Translations under genes and position numbers: made by a program
Notes under the pieces: generated by a model
Told to the model about the DNA's origin: nothing
The model's database searches: none
The model's input: the letters and a program-made list of their open reading frames with translations, nothing else
Source of the DNA: an uncultured Bacteroidales bacterium
GTDB lineage: Bacteria > Bacteroidota > Bacteroidia > Bacteroidales > Paludibacteraceae
DNA length: 17,038 bases
NCBI GenBank assembly: GCA_903929065.1
Contig: CAIYTJ010000364.1
Location: forward strand, 1-17,038
Reading direction: 5' to 3'
In this document: piece by piece, positions 17,015 through 17,038 of the stretch
Layout of the letters: each line of letters opens with the position of its first letter
Position numbering within the stretch: position 1 is the stretch's first letter

Positions 17015-17038
17015 ATAGACAGTATTAGTAGCTAAGAA

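Larger units (their letters stand above)
16110..17038. other. AT-rich intergenic region with no convincing gene
   Basis: About 930 bases upstream of the giant gene, very AT-rich and full of stops in all frames. The longest open stretch (16615-16797, 60 codons) has no recognisable domain, no ribosome-binding context and an AT-biased composition, so I do not call it a gene. The region holds a candidate promoter for the giant gene, two inverted repeats, a 7-bp degenerate repeat and an 11-bp tandem repeat, each listed separately. A gene reading rightward may begin beyond the window. Confidence 0.7.

Overview
The window looks like chromosomal DNA from a member of the Bacteroidota, probably a Bacteroidales-like lineage. 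The support is a type IX secretion (T9SS) C-terminal sorting domain on a giant surface protein, a DUF5686-type outer-membrane protein with an N-terminal carboxypeptidase-regulatory-like domain, a PID-CTERM-like C-terminal tail, promoter elements matching the Bacteroidota -7 consensus TAnnTTTG, and fairly AT-rich DNA with almost no Shine-Dalgarno sequences. I saw no tRNA, rRNA, CRISPR array or insertion sequence.

Left part (1-4516, plus strand): a small predicted lipoprotein ends at a strong intrinsic terminator. A XerC/XerD-type tyrosine recombinase follows, behind its own TAnnTTTG box and a 7-bp tandem repeat that runs into its start codon. Next comes a DUF5686-family outer-membrane gene split by a single-base frame change inside a run of nine A's.

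Middle part (4612-8510, plus strand): a promoter-like box precedes proC (proline synthesis), a helix-turn-helix/cupin regulator, an acyl-CoA synthetase and upp (uracil salvage). All four are codirectional with short gaps, so they could form one transcript. The likely functional unit is the regulator plus the ligase; proC and upp look like housekeeping neighbours. A small repeat made of CAC..AG units sits between regulator and ligase, and a related degenerate copy lies upstream of proC. A perfect 16-bp hairpin between upp and the convergent gene can end transcription from both sides.

Right part (8517-16109, minus strand): a 2314-residue secreted protein takes up about 40% of the window. It has a signal peptide, 17 tandem ~88-residue Ig/PKD-like modules each with a conserved cysteine pair, a cadherin-like module, an FnIII-like module and a T9SS type A sorting domain. 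Twelve bases downstream is a 211-residue protein with an N-terminal hydrophobic segment, a Gly/Ser/Asn-rich middle and a PID-CTERM-like tail. The two are probably one operon making a surface structure or adhesin.

The last ~930 bp (16110-17038) hold no convincing gene. They contain a possible promoter for the giant gene, two perfect inverted repeats, a 7-bp degenerate repeat like the one before the recombinase, and an 11-bp tandem repeat near the right edge. I found no complete defence or mobile system. The most unusual items are the giant-protein/PID-tail pair and the A9 frame interruption.
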